A DNA stretch of 31,009 nucleotides from Gammaproteobacteria bacterium (GTDB taxonomy: Bacteria; Pseudomonadota; Gammaproteobacteria; Steroidobacterales; Rariloculaceae), in NCBI GenBank assembly GCA_017577365.1, contig PKRJ01000042.1, forward strand, positions 1 to 31,009, read 5' to 3'. Positions within the stretch are counted from its first letter, which is position 1; the number at the start of each line of letters is the position of its first letter. The translations under genes were made by a program, and so were the position numbers. Shown here one piece after another: positions 17,669 to 25,539 of this stretch. Under the pieces are notes generated by a model, which was not told the origin of the DNA, made no database searches, and was given only the letters and a program-made list of their open reading frames with translations.

Positions 17669-18036
17669 GCGCACTCCGGCGCAAGCAGGCCGGTATCACC
17701 CTCATCGGGTTTCTGGCGCTCGCGGGCCTGTTCGGGCTGCTGGGCTACGCCGGGATCAAGCTCGTTCCGATGTACCTGCAGTACTACCGGCTCGACACGA
17801 TCTTGAGCGACGTGCAGAAAGAGCTCGACGGCCGCAATCCGACGCCCGGCCAGATCCGCACCGCGCTCAATCGCCGCTTCGACGTCGAGGGCATACGGCT
17901 GCCTCGCGAGAGTGTTAATATCACGCAGAGCCGAAACGGCTACACCGTTCAGATCACGTACGAAAGCCGCGCGCGGTACATCGCAGATATTTGGTTACTC
18001 GTGACGTTCGACAAGCAGGTCGAGATTCAGCGGTAG
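17638..18036 (+). CDS. DUF4845 membrane-anchored protein
   Basis: This gene, between lepB and rnc, matches the DUF4845 proteins found at the same place in many gammaproteobacteria; their function is unknown. The 132-residue product has a basic N-terminus and one membrane helix preceded by a pilin-like sequence (KQAGITLIGFLALAGLFGLLGYAG). A soluble domain facing the periplasm follows, with YYRLDTILSDVQKEL and the VNITQSRNGYTVQITYE strands. I chose the GTG at 17638, which overlaps lepB by 31 nt and is preceded by a G-rich ribosome site; a TTG at 17614 is possible. It overlaps rnc by 46 nt. The pilin-like look may be coincidental. Confidence 0.8.
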   Translation: MEPHWQKHRVSALRRKQAGITLIGFLALAGLFGLLGYAGIKLVPMYLQYYRLDTILSDVQKELDGRNPTPGQIRTALNRRFDVEGIRLPRESVNITQSRNGYTVQITYESRARYIADIWLLVTFDKQVEIQR

Positions 18037-18716
18037 CCGCTCGCGCCCGTTGGGCCGAGACGTATCTGCTTCATCACTTCGCGGACCCCAAGCTGCTCGA
18101 GCGCGCGCTGACGCATCGCAGCGCGTCGAAGCACAACAACGAGCGGCTCGAGTTCCTTGGAGACGCGTTTCTGAATTTCACGATTGCCCGGAGACTTTAC
18201 GACCTCCGGCCCGACGCGAGCGAGGGCGACTTGAGCAGGGCGCGCGCCGCGCTCGTGAACCAAGCGGCGCTCGCCGAGATCGGCCGCGAGATCGGTATCG
18301 ATCGTCAGCTCGTGCTCGGCAAAGGGGAGCTGCGCTCCGGCGGCGCGCAGCGCGCGGCCGTGATCGCCGACGCGGTCGAAGCGGTGATCGGGGCCGTGCT
18401 GCTCGACGGCGGCAACGAAGTCGCCGAGCGCCTCGTCGACCGGCTGTTCGCGGCGCGGCTCGAGCGTTTGCCGTCGTCGGCCGAGCTCAAGGACCCGAAG
18501 ACCCGGTTGCAGGAATGGCTGCAAGGCCGCGGTCTCCCGCTGCCGGCCTACTCGGTCTCGGACGTCGAGGGGCGCGATCACGAGCAAGTGTTCACGGTGC
18601 TCTGTCGAGTGAACGGGCTCGACATCGAAACGATCGGGCGAGGCCGCAGCCGTCGGCTCGCCGAGCAGGATGCCGCGGCGGCGATGCTCGCGGAGTTCGC
18701 CGGTGACCAAGCCTGA
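17991..18716 (+). CDS. rnc: Ribonuclease III
   Basis: RNase III cuts double-stranded RNA, including rRNA precursors. The product (241 aa from the TTG at 17991; 226 in E. coli) has the catalytic domain with the signature NNERLEFLGDAFLN and the second acidic site DAVEAVIGAVLLDGG. The C-terminal double-stranded RNA-binding domain is at about 170-240 (DPKTRLQEWLQGRG and GRGRSRRLAEQDAAAAML). The start is uncertain: no ATG or GTG is available before the conserved core, so a TTG inside the DUF4845 gene is the only usual choice. That gives a 46-nt overlap and a slightly long N-terminus. era follows with a 14-nt overlap, the conserved rnc-era pair. Confidence 0.95.
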   Translation: MVTRDVRQAGRDSAVAARARWAETYLLHHFADPKLLERALTHRSASKHNNERLEFLGDAFLNFTIARRLYDLRPDASEGDLSRARAALVNQAALAEIGREIGIDRQLVLGKGELRSGGAQRAAVIADAVEAVIGAVLLDGGNEVAERLVDRLFAARLERLPSSAELKDPKTRLQEWLQGRGLPLPAYSVSDVEGRDHEQVFTVLCRVNGLDIETIGRGRSRRLAEQDAAAAMLAEFAGDQA

Positions 18717-19614
18717 GTACGGCGGCGAGAGCCGCTGCGGATACGTCGCGATCGTCGGCCGGCCCAACGTCGGCAAGTCGACGCTGCTCAACGCGCTGGT
18801 CGGCGAGAAGATCAGCATCGTGAGCCCCAAGCCGCACACGACGCGGCACAAGATCCTAGGCGTGCTGAACCGCGACGGCGACCAGGCGGTTTTCGTCGAT
18901 ACGCCGGGCCATACGACGCGCGCGAAGCGAGCGATTCACCGCCTGATGGCGCGCGCGATCCATCAGGCCGTCGAAGACTGCGATCTCGTTCTTCTCGTCG
19001 TCGACGCGCGCGGGCTCACCGACGAGGACCGCTTGCTCGTCGACATGTTGAGGCCGCGCGCGGACCGCACGATCCTCGTGCTCAACAAGGTCGATCTCGT
19101 CAAGCCGCGCGCGCGGTTGCTTCCGTTCCTCGACGCGATCGCGAAGGAGCACGATTTCGCCGCTTACGTGCCGATCTCCGCGCGGCGCGGCGAGAATCTC
19201 GACGCGCTGCAGGGCGAGCTGTTCACGCGCTTGCCGCCCGGCCCGCCGCTGTTTCCTCCCGAGATGAAGACGGACCGCGGCGTCGCGTTTCGCGCCGCGG
19301 AGATCATTCGCGAGAAGCTCCTGCATCTCCTGCATCAGGAGGTGCCGTACGGGCTCACGGTCGAGGTCGAGCATCTCTCGCAGATGGAGGACGGCCGGTG
19401 GCTCGTGCATGCGCTGATCTGGCTCGACCGCGAGAGTCACAAGCCGATCGTCATCGGCCGCGAAGGGGCGGTGCTGAAACAGGCCGGCCGCGAGGCGCGG
19501 CTCGAGCTCAACGAGCTGCTCGGCGGACGCGTTCACCTCGAGCTGTGGGTCAAGGTCAGAGAGCACTGGTCCGATAGCGAGCGGGAGCTGAAGCGGCTCG
19601 GCTTCGACGTCTGA
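18703..19614 (+). CDS. era: GTPase Era
   Basis: Era binds 16S rRNA near its 3' end and assists 30S subunit maturation. From the GTG at 18703 the product is 303 residues (301 in E. coli). It has the P-loop GRPNVGKS at 19-26, the G2 region PKPHTTRHKILG, DTPGH and NKVD, then a C-terminal KH RNA-binding domain (VIGREGAVLKQAGREARLELNEL). GGAG at 18692-18695 is well spaced for the GTG. The ATG at 18670 in the same frame is less likely because it would extend the overlap with rnc. recO starts right after its stop. Confidence 0.97.
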   Translation: MTKPEYGGESRCGYVAIVGRPNVGKSTLLNALVGEKISIVSPKPHTTRHKILGVLNRDGDQAVFVDTPGHTTRAKRAIHRLMARAIHQAVEDCDLVLLVVDARGLTDEDRLLVDMLRPRADRTILVLNKVDLVKPRARLLPFLDAIAKEHDFAAYVPISARRGENLDALQGELFTRLPPGPPLFPPEMKTDRGVAFRAAEIIREKLLHLLHQEVPYGLTVEVEHLSQMEDGRWLVHALIWLDRESHKPIVIGREGAVLKQAGREARLELNELLGGRVHLELWVKVREHWSDSERELKRLGFDV

Positions 19615-19615
19615 T

Positions 19616-20338
19616 ATGAGCGAGCGCGAGACGGTCCATCTCGAGCGCGGCTTCGTGCTCCATCAGCGCCCGTATCGGAACACGAGTCAGTTGGTCGAGG
19701 CGCTGACGGAGAGGCACGGACGCGTCGGTCTCGTCGCGCGCGGCTCGCGAGCGAAGGGGCGGCGTGCGCTGCTGCAACCGTTCGTGCCGTTGCGCCTGTC
19801 GTGGACGCGGCGAGGCGAGCTCGGCACGCTCTCGCACGTCGAGGCGGACGGGCAGGCCGTGCCGCTCGAAGCGCAGCGGCTGCTCGCGGCCTACTACGTG
19901 AACGAGCTGCTGCTGCGCCTCCTCGCGCGCGGCGATCCGAACGAAGCGGTGTATTCCTGTTATAGTGACTGCCTATCCAGCCTGGCCGCCGCGCCGAGCG
20001 TGTCGCGCGTGCTGCGCCTGTTCGAGTTGCGTCTGCTGCGTGCGCTCGGGTACGGTCTCGAGCTCGATCGCGAGCTCGACAGCGGCGAGCCGCTCGATCC
20101 CGACGGCCGTTACCTCTACGACCCCGAGCACGGTCCGCGGCGCGTCCGGGATCGCGTCGCCGAGGAGCAGGTCTACTGGGGCCGCGAGCTGATCGCCTTG
20201 GGCGCCGAGAGGCTGGACGACGACGATAGCCTGAAAGCCGCGCGACGGCTCTTGGGCCGCATTCTCGAGCGCCATCTCGGCGAGCGGCCTTTGAAGAGCC
20301 GCAAGGTCATGCAGGATCTCGTCGCCAAAGGATTCTGA
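19616..20338 (+). CDS. recO: DNA repair protein RecO
   Basis: RecO works in the RecFOR pathway, loading RecA on SSB-coated single-stranded DNA and annealing strands. The 240-residue product has the N-terminal OB fold (LERGFVLHQRPYRNTSQLVEALTE, then GRVGLVARGSRAKGRRALLQPF) and a helical C-terminal domain (LFELRLLRALGYGLELDRE, then RRLLGRILERHLGERPLKSRKV). The length equals the usual 240 or so. It begins 1 bp after the era stop, matching the conserved era-recO order. The pdxJ gene that usually comes next is missing, and acpS follows after 41 bp. Confidence 0.94.
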   Translation: MSERETVHLERGFVLHQRPYRNTSQLVEALTERHGRVGLVARGSRAKGRRALLQPFVPLRLSWTRRGELGTLSHVEADGQAVPLEAQRLLAAYYVNELLLRLLARGDPNEAVYSCYSDCLSSLAAAPSVSRVLRLFELRLLRALGYGLELDRELDSGEPLDPDGRYLYDPEHGPRRVRDRVAEEQVYWGRELIALGAERLDDDDSLKAARRLLGRILERHLGERPLKSRKVMQDLVAKGF

Positions 20339-20379
20339 CGAAGGCCGACCGGCGCGAGCCTTCTGACAAGGCACGAACG

Positions 20380-20775
20380 ATGATATTCGGCATAGGCACG
20401 GACATCGTGCAGCTCGAGCGGGTCGAGCGCACCTATGCGCGCTTCGGCGACGCTTTCGCACGACGCGTGCTGATGGACGAAGAGTACCGCCTGTTCGCGA
20501 CGTCGAAGCGGCCGGCGAGGTTTCTCGCGATGCGCTTCGCCGCGAAGGAGGCCATCGTGAAGGCGATGGGCACGGGCTTCGCGAACGGCATGTGGGTGCG
20601 CGACGTCGGAACGGTGCCGGATCGGCTCGGTCAGCCGCAGGTGATCTACTCCGAGCGCGGCCGGGCGATGTGCGAGAAGCTCGGCATCGGTGAAGGTTAC
20701 CTGACGCTCACCGACGAGGCGGGCCTCGTGCTTGCGGTCGCGGTGCTGCTGCGCCGCGCGAGCCCTTCCGCCTGA
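20380..20775 (+). CDS. acpS: Holo-[acyl-carrier-protein] synthase
   Basis: AcpS transfers the 4'-phosphopantetheine arm of coenzyme A to apo-acyl carrier protein, activating it for fatty acid synthesis. The 131-residue product has the two metal-binding acidic residues of the family, D8 in GIGTDIVQLERVE and E57 in RFAAKEAIVKAMGTG. The end is typical too (YLTLTDEAGLVLAVAVL). The length is near the usual 126. It sits at the end of the lepA-lepB-rnc-era-recO run, as in many gammaproteobacteria, though without pdxJ before it. Confidence 0.96.
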   Translation: MIFGIGTDIVQLERVERTYARFGDAFARRVLMDEEYRLFATSKRPARFLAMRFAAKEAIVKAMGTGFANGMWVRDVGTVPDRLGQPQVIYSERGRAMCEKLGIGEGYLTLTDEAGLVLAVAVLLRRASPSA

Positions 20776-20822
20776 AGAGTCCCGCGGAGGCGCGCCGAGA
20801 TCATGATTCGCGGAGTCGAGAC

Positions 20823-21608
20823 GTGAACGTGCTGGTTTTCGACATCGAGACCATACCGGACGTAGAGCTGGGCAAGCGTTACTACGGCCTGCCGGACCTC
20901 GACGACGCCGACGTTGCGCGAATCATGCATTTCAAGCAGAAGCAGACGCGCCAGAGCGATTTCTTGCCGCTGCCGATGCATCGGGTCGTCGCGATATCGG
21001 CGGTGCTCAAGACGCCGAGCGACGTGCATATCTTCAGCCTCGGCGCGGAACGCGAGCCCGAGGAGGAGATCCTCAGGCGCTTCTTCGACGGCCTCGAGCG
21101 CACGACGCCCGAGCTCGTCTCGTGGAACGGCTGCGGCTTCGATTTGCCGGTGCTGCATTACCGCTGCATGAAGCACGGTATCGCGGCATCGCGTTACTGG
21201 GAGCTCGGCGACAACGATCCGAGCTTTCGCTTCAACAATTACGTGAACCGTTTCCACTGGCGGCATCTCGACCTGATGGACGTGCTGTCGGGCTATCAGA
21301 ACGCCGGACGCACGTCGCTCGAGCTCGCGGCGCAGCTCTGCGGGTTCCCCGGCAAGCTCGGCATGAGCGGCGCGAAGGTGTGGGAGTGCTGGCAGCGCGG
21401 CGACGTCGCGGCGATCTGCAACTACTGCGAGACGGACGTGTTGAACACCTATCTCTTGTATCTGCGTTTTCAGCGCGTGCGCGGGCTCTACGATCGCGCG
21501 CGTTACGAAGCCGAGGTCGGTCAGCTCGAATCGAAGCTCGAGCAGTCCGGTAAGCCGCATCTGCTCGAATTCCTCGAGGCATGGCGAGCGTCCCGTGGCG
21601 GTCTCTGA
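20823..21608 (+). CDS. Predicted PolB-like 3'-5' exonuclease (DEDD family)
   Basis: The 261-residue protein has a DEDD-type exonuclease fold like the proofreading domain of family B polymerases. Exo I is VFDIETIP (D7, E9), Exo II is NGCGFDLPVLHYR (Asp at about 106) and Exo III contains YCETDVLNTYLLY, where the Asp would be the last metal ligand. It matches the PF10108-type predicted exonucleases, which stand alone without a polymerase; their role, possibly DNA repair or RNA processing, is not known. The start is a GTG at 20823. It overlaps rlmD by 14 nt, so the two are probably expressed together. The older database label polysaccharide biosynthesis for this family is poorly founded. Confidence 0.87.
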   Translation: MNVLVFDIETIPDVELGKRYYGLPDLDDADVARIMHFKQKQTRQSDFLPLPMHRVVAISAVLKTPSDVHIFSLGAEREPEEEILRRFFDGLERTTPELVSWNGCGFDLPVLHYRCMKHGIAASRYWELGDNDPSFRFNNYVNRFHWRHLDLMDVLSGYQNAGRTSLELAAQLCGFPGKLGMSGAKVWECWQRGDVAAICNYCETDVLNTYLLYLRFQRVRGLYDRARYEAEVGQLESKLEQSGKPHLLEFLEAWRASRGGL

Positions 21609-22896
21609 GCGAGTAGAAATCGAAGCGACGATCGTCGATCTGACGCACGACGGGCGCGGCGTCGCGGATGTCGACGGCCGCCGCGTGTTCGTCGCCGATG
21701 CGCTGCCGACCGAGCGCGTCGTGATCGCGCCGCGCCGCAAGCGCCGGCGATTCACCGAGGCCGAGCTCGTTCGGATCGTCGAGCCCGCGGCTTCCCGGGT
21801 GACGCCTCCTTGCGAGGTTTTCGGCCGCTGCGGCGGCTGTGCGCTGCAGCACCTCGATTATCCGGCGCAGGTGCGCTTCAAGCAGAAAGTCGTCGAGGAC
21901 GCGTTTGCGCGCATCGCGGGCGTCTCGCCCGACGAATGGCTCGAGCCGATCGTCGGACGCGAGTGGAACTATCGCAGGCGCGCGCGTCTCGGCGTCAAAT
22001 ACGTCGACGCGAAGGAGCGGGTGCTCGTCGGTTTCCGCGAGCGCGCGGCGCCCTATATCACCGACATGGCGCGCTGCCCGGTGCTCGTGCCGCCGATGGA
22101 TACGCTGGTCGGCGAGCTCGCGGAGCTGATCGGCGCGACGAGCGTGAAACGGCGTCTGCCGCAGATCGAGGTCGCGGTCGGCGATACGGCGGCCGCGATC
22201 GTGCTGCGCGTGCTCGATCCGCCGAGCTCGGAGGACCGTGCGCGGTTCGCGGCGTTCGGCCGCGAGCACGGCGTCGACGTCTATCTTCAGCCGGGCGGTC
22301 CGGGCTCGATCGAGCCGCTCGGCGAGCCCGCGCGGCTCGCGTACACATTGCCCGAGTTCGACGTCGAGCTCGAGTTCGCGCCGACGGATTTCATCCAGAT
22401 CAACGGCGAGGTCAACCGGCGCATGGTGTCCGCGGCGGTCGAGCTCGCGGAAGTGCGGCCCGGCGAGCGCGTGCTCGATCTTTTCTCCGGTCTCGGCAAT
22501 TTCACGTTGCCGTTCGCGCGACGCGCGGCGGAGGTGCTCGGCGTCGAGGGCGATGCCGGGCTCGTCGCACGCGGCGGCGCGAACGCGCGCCGCAACGGCA
22601 TTCCGAACGCGCGCTTCGTCGCGGCGGATCTCGCCGATCCCGACTGGCCGTTCTATCGCGAGCGCTGGGACGTCGCCGTGCTCGATCCCCCGCGGACCGG
22701 CGCCGAGGTCCCGGTGCGACAGCTCGGCCGCACGAAGCCGCGGCGGATCGTCTACGTATCGTGTCATCCGGCCACGCTCGCGCGCGATGCGAAGATCCTC
22801 GTCGCCGAGCATGGATACAAGCTGAGATCCGTGCGGGCGCTCGATATGTTCCCGCACACGCATCACGTCGAGGCGATGGCGTTGTTCGAGGCATAG
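21595..22896 (+). CDS. rlmD: 23S rRNA (uracil(1939)-C5)-methyltransferase RlmD
   Basis: RlmD methylates U1939 of 23S rRNA using S-adenosylmethionine. The 433-residue product (433 in E. coli) starts with a TRAM RNA-binding domain (about 5-62). A [4Fe-4S] cluster site follows with C73, C79, C82 (CEVFGRCGGC) and C161 (MARCPV). The methyltransferase domain has LDLFSGLGNFTLPFARRAAEVLGVE, the DPPRTG motif, and the catalytic Cys in VYVSCHPATLARD. The GTG start overlaps the exonuclease gene by 14 nt. The cluster ligands separate it from the related TrmA family, which lacks them. Confidence 0.95.
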   Translation: MAVSERVEIEATIVDLTHDGRGVADVDGRRVFVADALPTERVVIAPRRKRRRFTEAELVRIVEPAASRVTPPCEVFGRCGGCALQHLDYPAQVRFKQKVVEDAFARIAGVSPDEWLEPIVGREWNYRRRARLGVKYVDAKERVLVGFRERAAPYITDMARCPVLVPPMDTLVGELAELIGATSVKRRLPQIEVAVGDTAAAIVLRVLDPPSSEDRARFAAFGREHGVDVYLQPGGPGSIEPLGEPARLAYTLPEFDVELEFAPTDFIQINGEVNRRMVSAAVELAEVRPGERVLDLFSGLGNFTLPFARRAAEVLGVEGDAGLVARGGANARRNGIPNARFVAADLADPDWPFYRERWDVAVLDPPRTGAEVPVRQLGRTKPRRIVYVSCHPATLARDAKILVAEHGYKLRSVRALDMFPHTHHVEAMALFEA

Positions 22897-22942
22897 CTGC
22901 AACGAGAACGAGGAGCCGGGCCGGAATACGGCTGACCGAAGC

Positions 22943-23428
22943 ATGGCGCAGGAGATCGAGCGGAAATTTCTCGTCGTCGGCGACGCGTGGCGGGCGGAGG
23001 CGGTGCGCCGTGCGCGCATGCGTCAGGGCTATATCGCCGGCTCGGAGCGCGCGTCGGTGCGCGTGCGCGTCGCCGGCGAGCGCGCGTGGCTCAACATCAA
23101 GGTCGGCGGGCTCGTCGCGTCACGGCTCGAGTTCGAGTACGAGATCCCCGTCGCGGACGCCGACGCGTTGCTCGCTTCCGCGGAAGGGCCGCTGATCGAC
23201 AAGACGCGCCACTACGTGCCGTACGGCGGCTTCGAATGGGAGGTCGACGAGTTCCACGGCGCGAACGAAGGGCTCATCGTCGCCGAGATCGAGCTCGACG
23301 CCGAGGATCGGCCGTTTCCGCGCCCGTCGTGGCTCGGCACCGAGGTCACGCATCTTCCGCGCTACTACAACGTCTGCCTCGTGACGCATCCGTACTCGGC
23401 GTGGAGCGACGCCGAGCGCGCGCCATGA
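22943..23428 (+). CDS. CYTH-domain (triphosphate tunnel metalloenzyme) protein
   Basis: This 161-residue protein is a bacterial CYTH/TTM family member. The N-terminal ExExK signature is EIERKF at 4-9, followed by RQGYI, the basic RVRVAGERAWLNIK strands and EFEYEIP. The acidic and basic residues lining the tunnel follow (KTRHYV, FEWEVDEF, VAEIELD). Relatives hydrolyse inorganic triphosphate or cyclise ATP; short bacterial forms like this mostly act as inorganic triphosphatases. The substrate cannot be settled from sequence. Its stop overlaps the start of the YkuD-domain gene as ATGA (23425-23428), so the two are co-translated. Confidence 0.9.
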   Translation: MAQEIERKFLVVGDAWRAEAVRRARMRQGYIAGSERASVRVRVAGERAWLNIKVGGLVASRLEFEYEIPVADADALLASAEGPLIDKTRHYVPYGGFEWEVDEFHGANEGLIVAEIELDAEDRPFPRPSWLGTEVTHLPRYYNVCLVTHPYSAWSDAERAP

Positions 23429-23904
23429 GCCTCGAGCTGCGCGTCGATCTCGCGACTCAGCGCCTCGCGGTGCTCGACGGCGGCCGAGAGGTGCGCACGT
23501 ACCTCGTGTCGACGTCCAAATACGGCGCCGGAGAGCGGAACGGCAGCTTCTGCACGCCGCGCGGCCGGCATATCGTCCGCGCGAAGATCGGCGCCGGAGC
23601 GCCGATGGGCGCGGTCTTCCGCGCGCGACGCCCGACCGGCGAGATTTACACGCCGGAGCTCGCGGCGAGATATCCGGACCGCGACTGGATCCTGACGCGG
23701 ATCCTGTGGCTGTCCGGGACCGAGGTCGGCCGAAATCGGCTCGGCGACGTCGACACGATGCGCCGCTACATCTACATTCACGGCGCACCGGACGACGCGC
23801 CGATGGGCGTGCCGAGCTCGATCGGCTGCATCAGAATGCGCAATGCGGATATCGTCGAGCTGTTCGACCTCGTCCCGGTCCGGACGCCGGTCGTGATCTC
23901 GTGA
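23425..23904 (+). CDS. YkuD-domain L,D-transpeptidase-like protein without signal peptide
   Basis: The 159-residue protein is essentially a bare YkuD domain. The catalytic motif is complete: His119 in YIHGAPDD, then the SSIGCIRM stretch with the nucleophile Cys135. YkuD enzymes form 3-3 or lipoprotein cross-links in peptidoglycan, and must normally be exported. Here the N-terminus (MSLELRVDLATQRLAVLDGG) is a beta strand of the domain itself, with no signal peptide or membrane anchor, so the protein would stay in the cytoplasm unless exported by another route. Similar short forms occur in other proteobacteria next to nagZ. It is coupled to the CYTH gene before it and 17 bp from nagZ after it. 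A cytoplasmic role in muropeptide processing is conceivable but unproven. Confidence 0.9.
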   Translation: MSLELRVDLATQRLAVLDGGREVRTYLVSTSKYGAGERNGSFCTPRGRHIVRAKIGAGAPMGAVFRARRPTGEIYTPELAARYPDRDWILTRILWLSGTEVGRNRLGDVDTMRRYIYIHGAPDDAPMGVPSSIGCIRMRNADIVELFDLVPVRTPVVIS

Positions 23905-23921
23905 AACGAGGAGAGACGCAC

Positions 23922-24965
23922 GTGTCCCTGGGCCCGTTGATGATCGACCTCAAAGGGACTTCGATCGACGCCGACGAGCGCGAATGGCTGCGCTCGCCGC
24001 TCGTCGCGGGCGTGATCCTGTTCAAGCGCAACTTCGAGAGCCGCGAGCAGCTCGAGCGGCTCGTCGAGGAGATTCACGCGATACGCGAGCCTCCGCTGCT
24101 CGTCGCGGTCGATCACGAGGGCGGGCGCGTGCAACGCTTCCACGAGCCGTTTTTCAGGCTGCCGCCGGCGCGCGCGCTCGGTCATCTGTACGACGAGAAT
24201 CCTTCCGCGGCGCTCGAAGCCGCGCAGGCTTTCGGTTGGATCATGGCCGCCGAGCTCCGCTCCGTCGGCATCGACCTGTCGTTCGCGCCGGTCGTCGATC
24301 TCGATCGCAAGCTCGCCGACGTGATCGGCGACCGGGCGCTCCATTCCGACCCCGAGATCACCGCGAAGCTCGCGCGGAGGCTCATGAAGGGCGCGAGCGA
24401 CGCGGGCATGGCGGCCACGGCGAAGCACTTTCCGACGCATGCCGGCGTTCGAGCCGATTCGCATACCGAGGTCGCGGTCGACCGCCGCGAGTACACGGAC
24501 CTGCTCGACGATCTCGCGCCGTATCGCACGCTGATCGCGGCCGGCCTGCCGTCGATCATGGTCGCTCACGTCTGCTTCCCGGAGGTCGACCCGCTTCCCG
24601 CGAGCTTGTCGTCGTGGTGGATCCGCACGCAGCTTCGCGCCGAGCTGCGTTTCACGGGCGCGATCATCTCCGACGACGTCTCGATGGCGGGCGCGGCCGT
24701 CGGCGGCACGCATGCGGAACGCGTCAAGCGCGCGCTCGACGCGGGCTGCGATCTCGTGCTCGTGTGCAACGCGCCGGAGGAGGTACCGGCGACGCTCGAC
24801 GCGCTTCAGGGCTTCGTCGACCCGACGGCGCAGGTGCGGTTGATGCGTCTGCGCGGAAGGAAGCGCATCGATTGGGACGAGCTGCACCGCTCGGACGAGT
24901 GGCATCGCGCGTGCGAGCGGCTTCGCCCGCTGACCGGAAGGCCGGAGCTCACGCTCGATGGCTGA
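23922..24965 (+). CDS. nagZ: Beta-N-acetylhexosaminidase NagZ (GH3)
   Basis: NagZ is a cytoplasmic glycosidase that removes N-acetylglucosamine from anhydro-muropeptides during cell-wall recycling; its products can induce AmpC beta-lactamase in species with AmpR. The 347-residue product (341 in E. coli) has the GH3 fold with VAVDHEGGRVQRF at 62-74, the mobile catalytic loop KHFPTHAGVRADSH at 168-181 (His173 retained), and the nucleophile Asp in IISDDVSM (D251). The usual loop sequence is KHFPGHG; here both Gly are replaced (THA). The GTG at 23922 is chosen because GAGGAGA lies 7 nt before it; an in-frame GTG at 23901 is possible. It overlaps hpt by 8 nt. Confidence 0.94.
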   Translation: MSLGPLMIDLKGTSIDADEREWLRSPLVAGVILFKRNFESREQLERLVEEIHAIREPPLLVAVDHEGGRVQRFHEPFFRLPPARALGHLYDENPSAALEAAQAFGWIMAAELRSVGIDLSFAPVVDLDRKLADVIGDRALHSDPEITAKLARRLMKGASDAGMAATAKHFPTHAGVRADSHTEVAVDRREYTDLLDDLAPYRTLIAAGLPSIMVAHVCFPEVDPLPASLSSWWIRTQLRAELRFTGAIISDDVSMAGAAVGGTHAERVKRALDAGCDLVLVCNAPEEVPATLDALQGFVDPTAQVRLMRLRGRKRIDWDELHRSDEWHRACERLRPLTGRPELTLDG

Positions 24966-25539
24966 GAGCGACCCCAGGCTCGACGAAGCGATCGCCGCGA
25001 AGCGCGGCGCGCGCCGCTTGCTCTCGGCGGATGAGGTCGCGGCCGTCTACGACCGTATGGCGAGCTCGATCGCGGCCGAGCTTTCGGGCTCGAATCCGGT
25101 CGTGCTCGCGGTGATGCACGGCGGCGTGTTCACCGGCGTCGAGCTCTGCCGCAGATTCGATTTCCCGTACGAGTTCGCGTACGTGCACGTCACGCGTTAC
25201 GAGAATCGGCTCGAAGGCGGCGCGCTCGACTGGCGCGTCGAGCCGCAGTCGGAGCTCGAAGGGCGCACCGTGCTCGTCGTCGACGACATTCTCGACGTCG
25301 GGCTCACGCTCGCCGCGCTCGAGAAGGCGCTCGCCGAGCGCAACGTCGCGCGCCTTTACAAGGCCGTATTCGCGGTGAAGGAGCTTGCGCGGCCCGTCGA
25401 TCGGCCGAGCGTCGATTTCGCGGGCACGCGCGTTCCCGACGTCTACGTCTTCGGCTGCGGCATGGACTATCGCGGCTATTGGCGCGGATGGCCGGAGCTC
25501 TTGGCCGTCGGATCGGCCGAGACGGGGCGCGGCGCATGA
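24958..25539 (+). CDS. hpt: Hypoxanthine(-guanine) phosphoribosyltransferase
   Basis: The enzyme adds ribose phosphate from PRPP to hypoxanthine or guanine, making IMP or GMP. The 193-residue product has the type I phosphoribosyltransferase fold. The PRPP-binding motif is VLVVDDILDVGLTL at 105-118, where the usual DTG is DVG, a tolerated variant. The flexible-loop region includes VHVTRYENR, and the base-binding end contains PDVYVFGCGMDYRGYWR. It overlaps nagZ by 8 nt and mtnP by 4 nt (ATGA). Next to a probable methylthioinosine phosphorylase, its likely main substrate is the hypoxanthine that enzyme releases. Confidence 0.92.
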   Translation: MAESDPRLDEAIAAKRGARRLLSADEVAAVYDRMASSIAAELSGSNPVVLAVMHGGVFTGVELCRRFDFPYEFAYVHVTRYENRLEGGALDWRVEPQSELEGRTVLVVDDILDVGLTLAALEKALAERNVARLYKAVFAVKELARPVDRPSVDFAGTRVPDVYVFGCGMDYRGYWRGWPELLAVGSAETGRGA

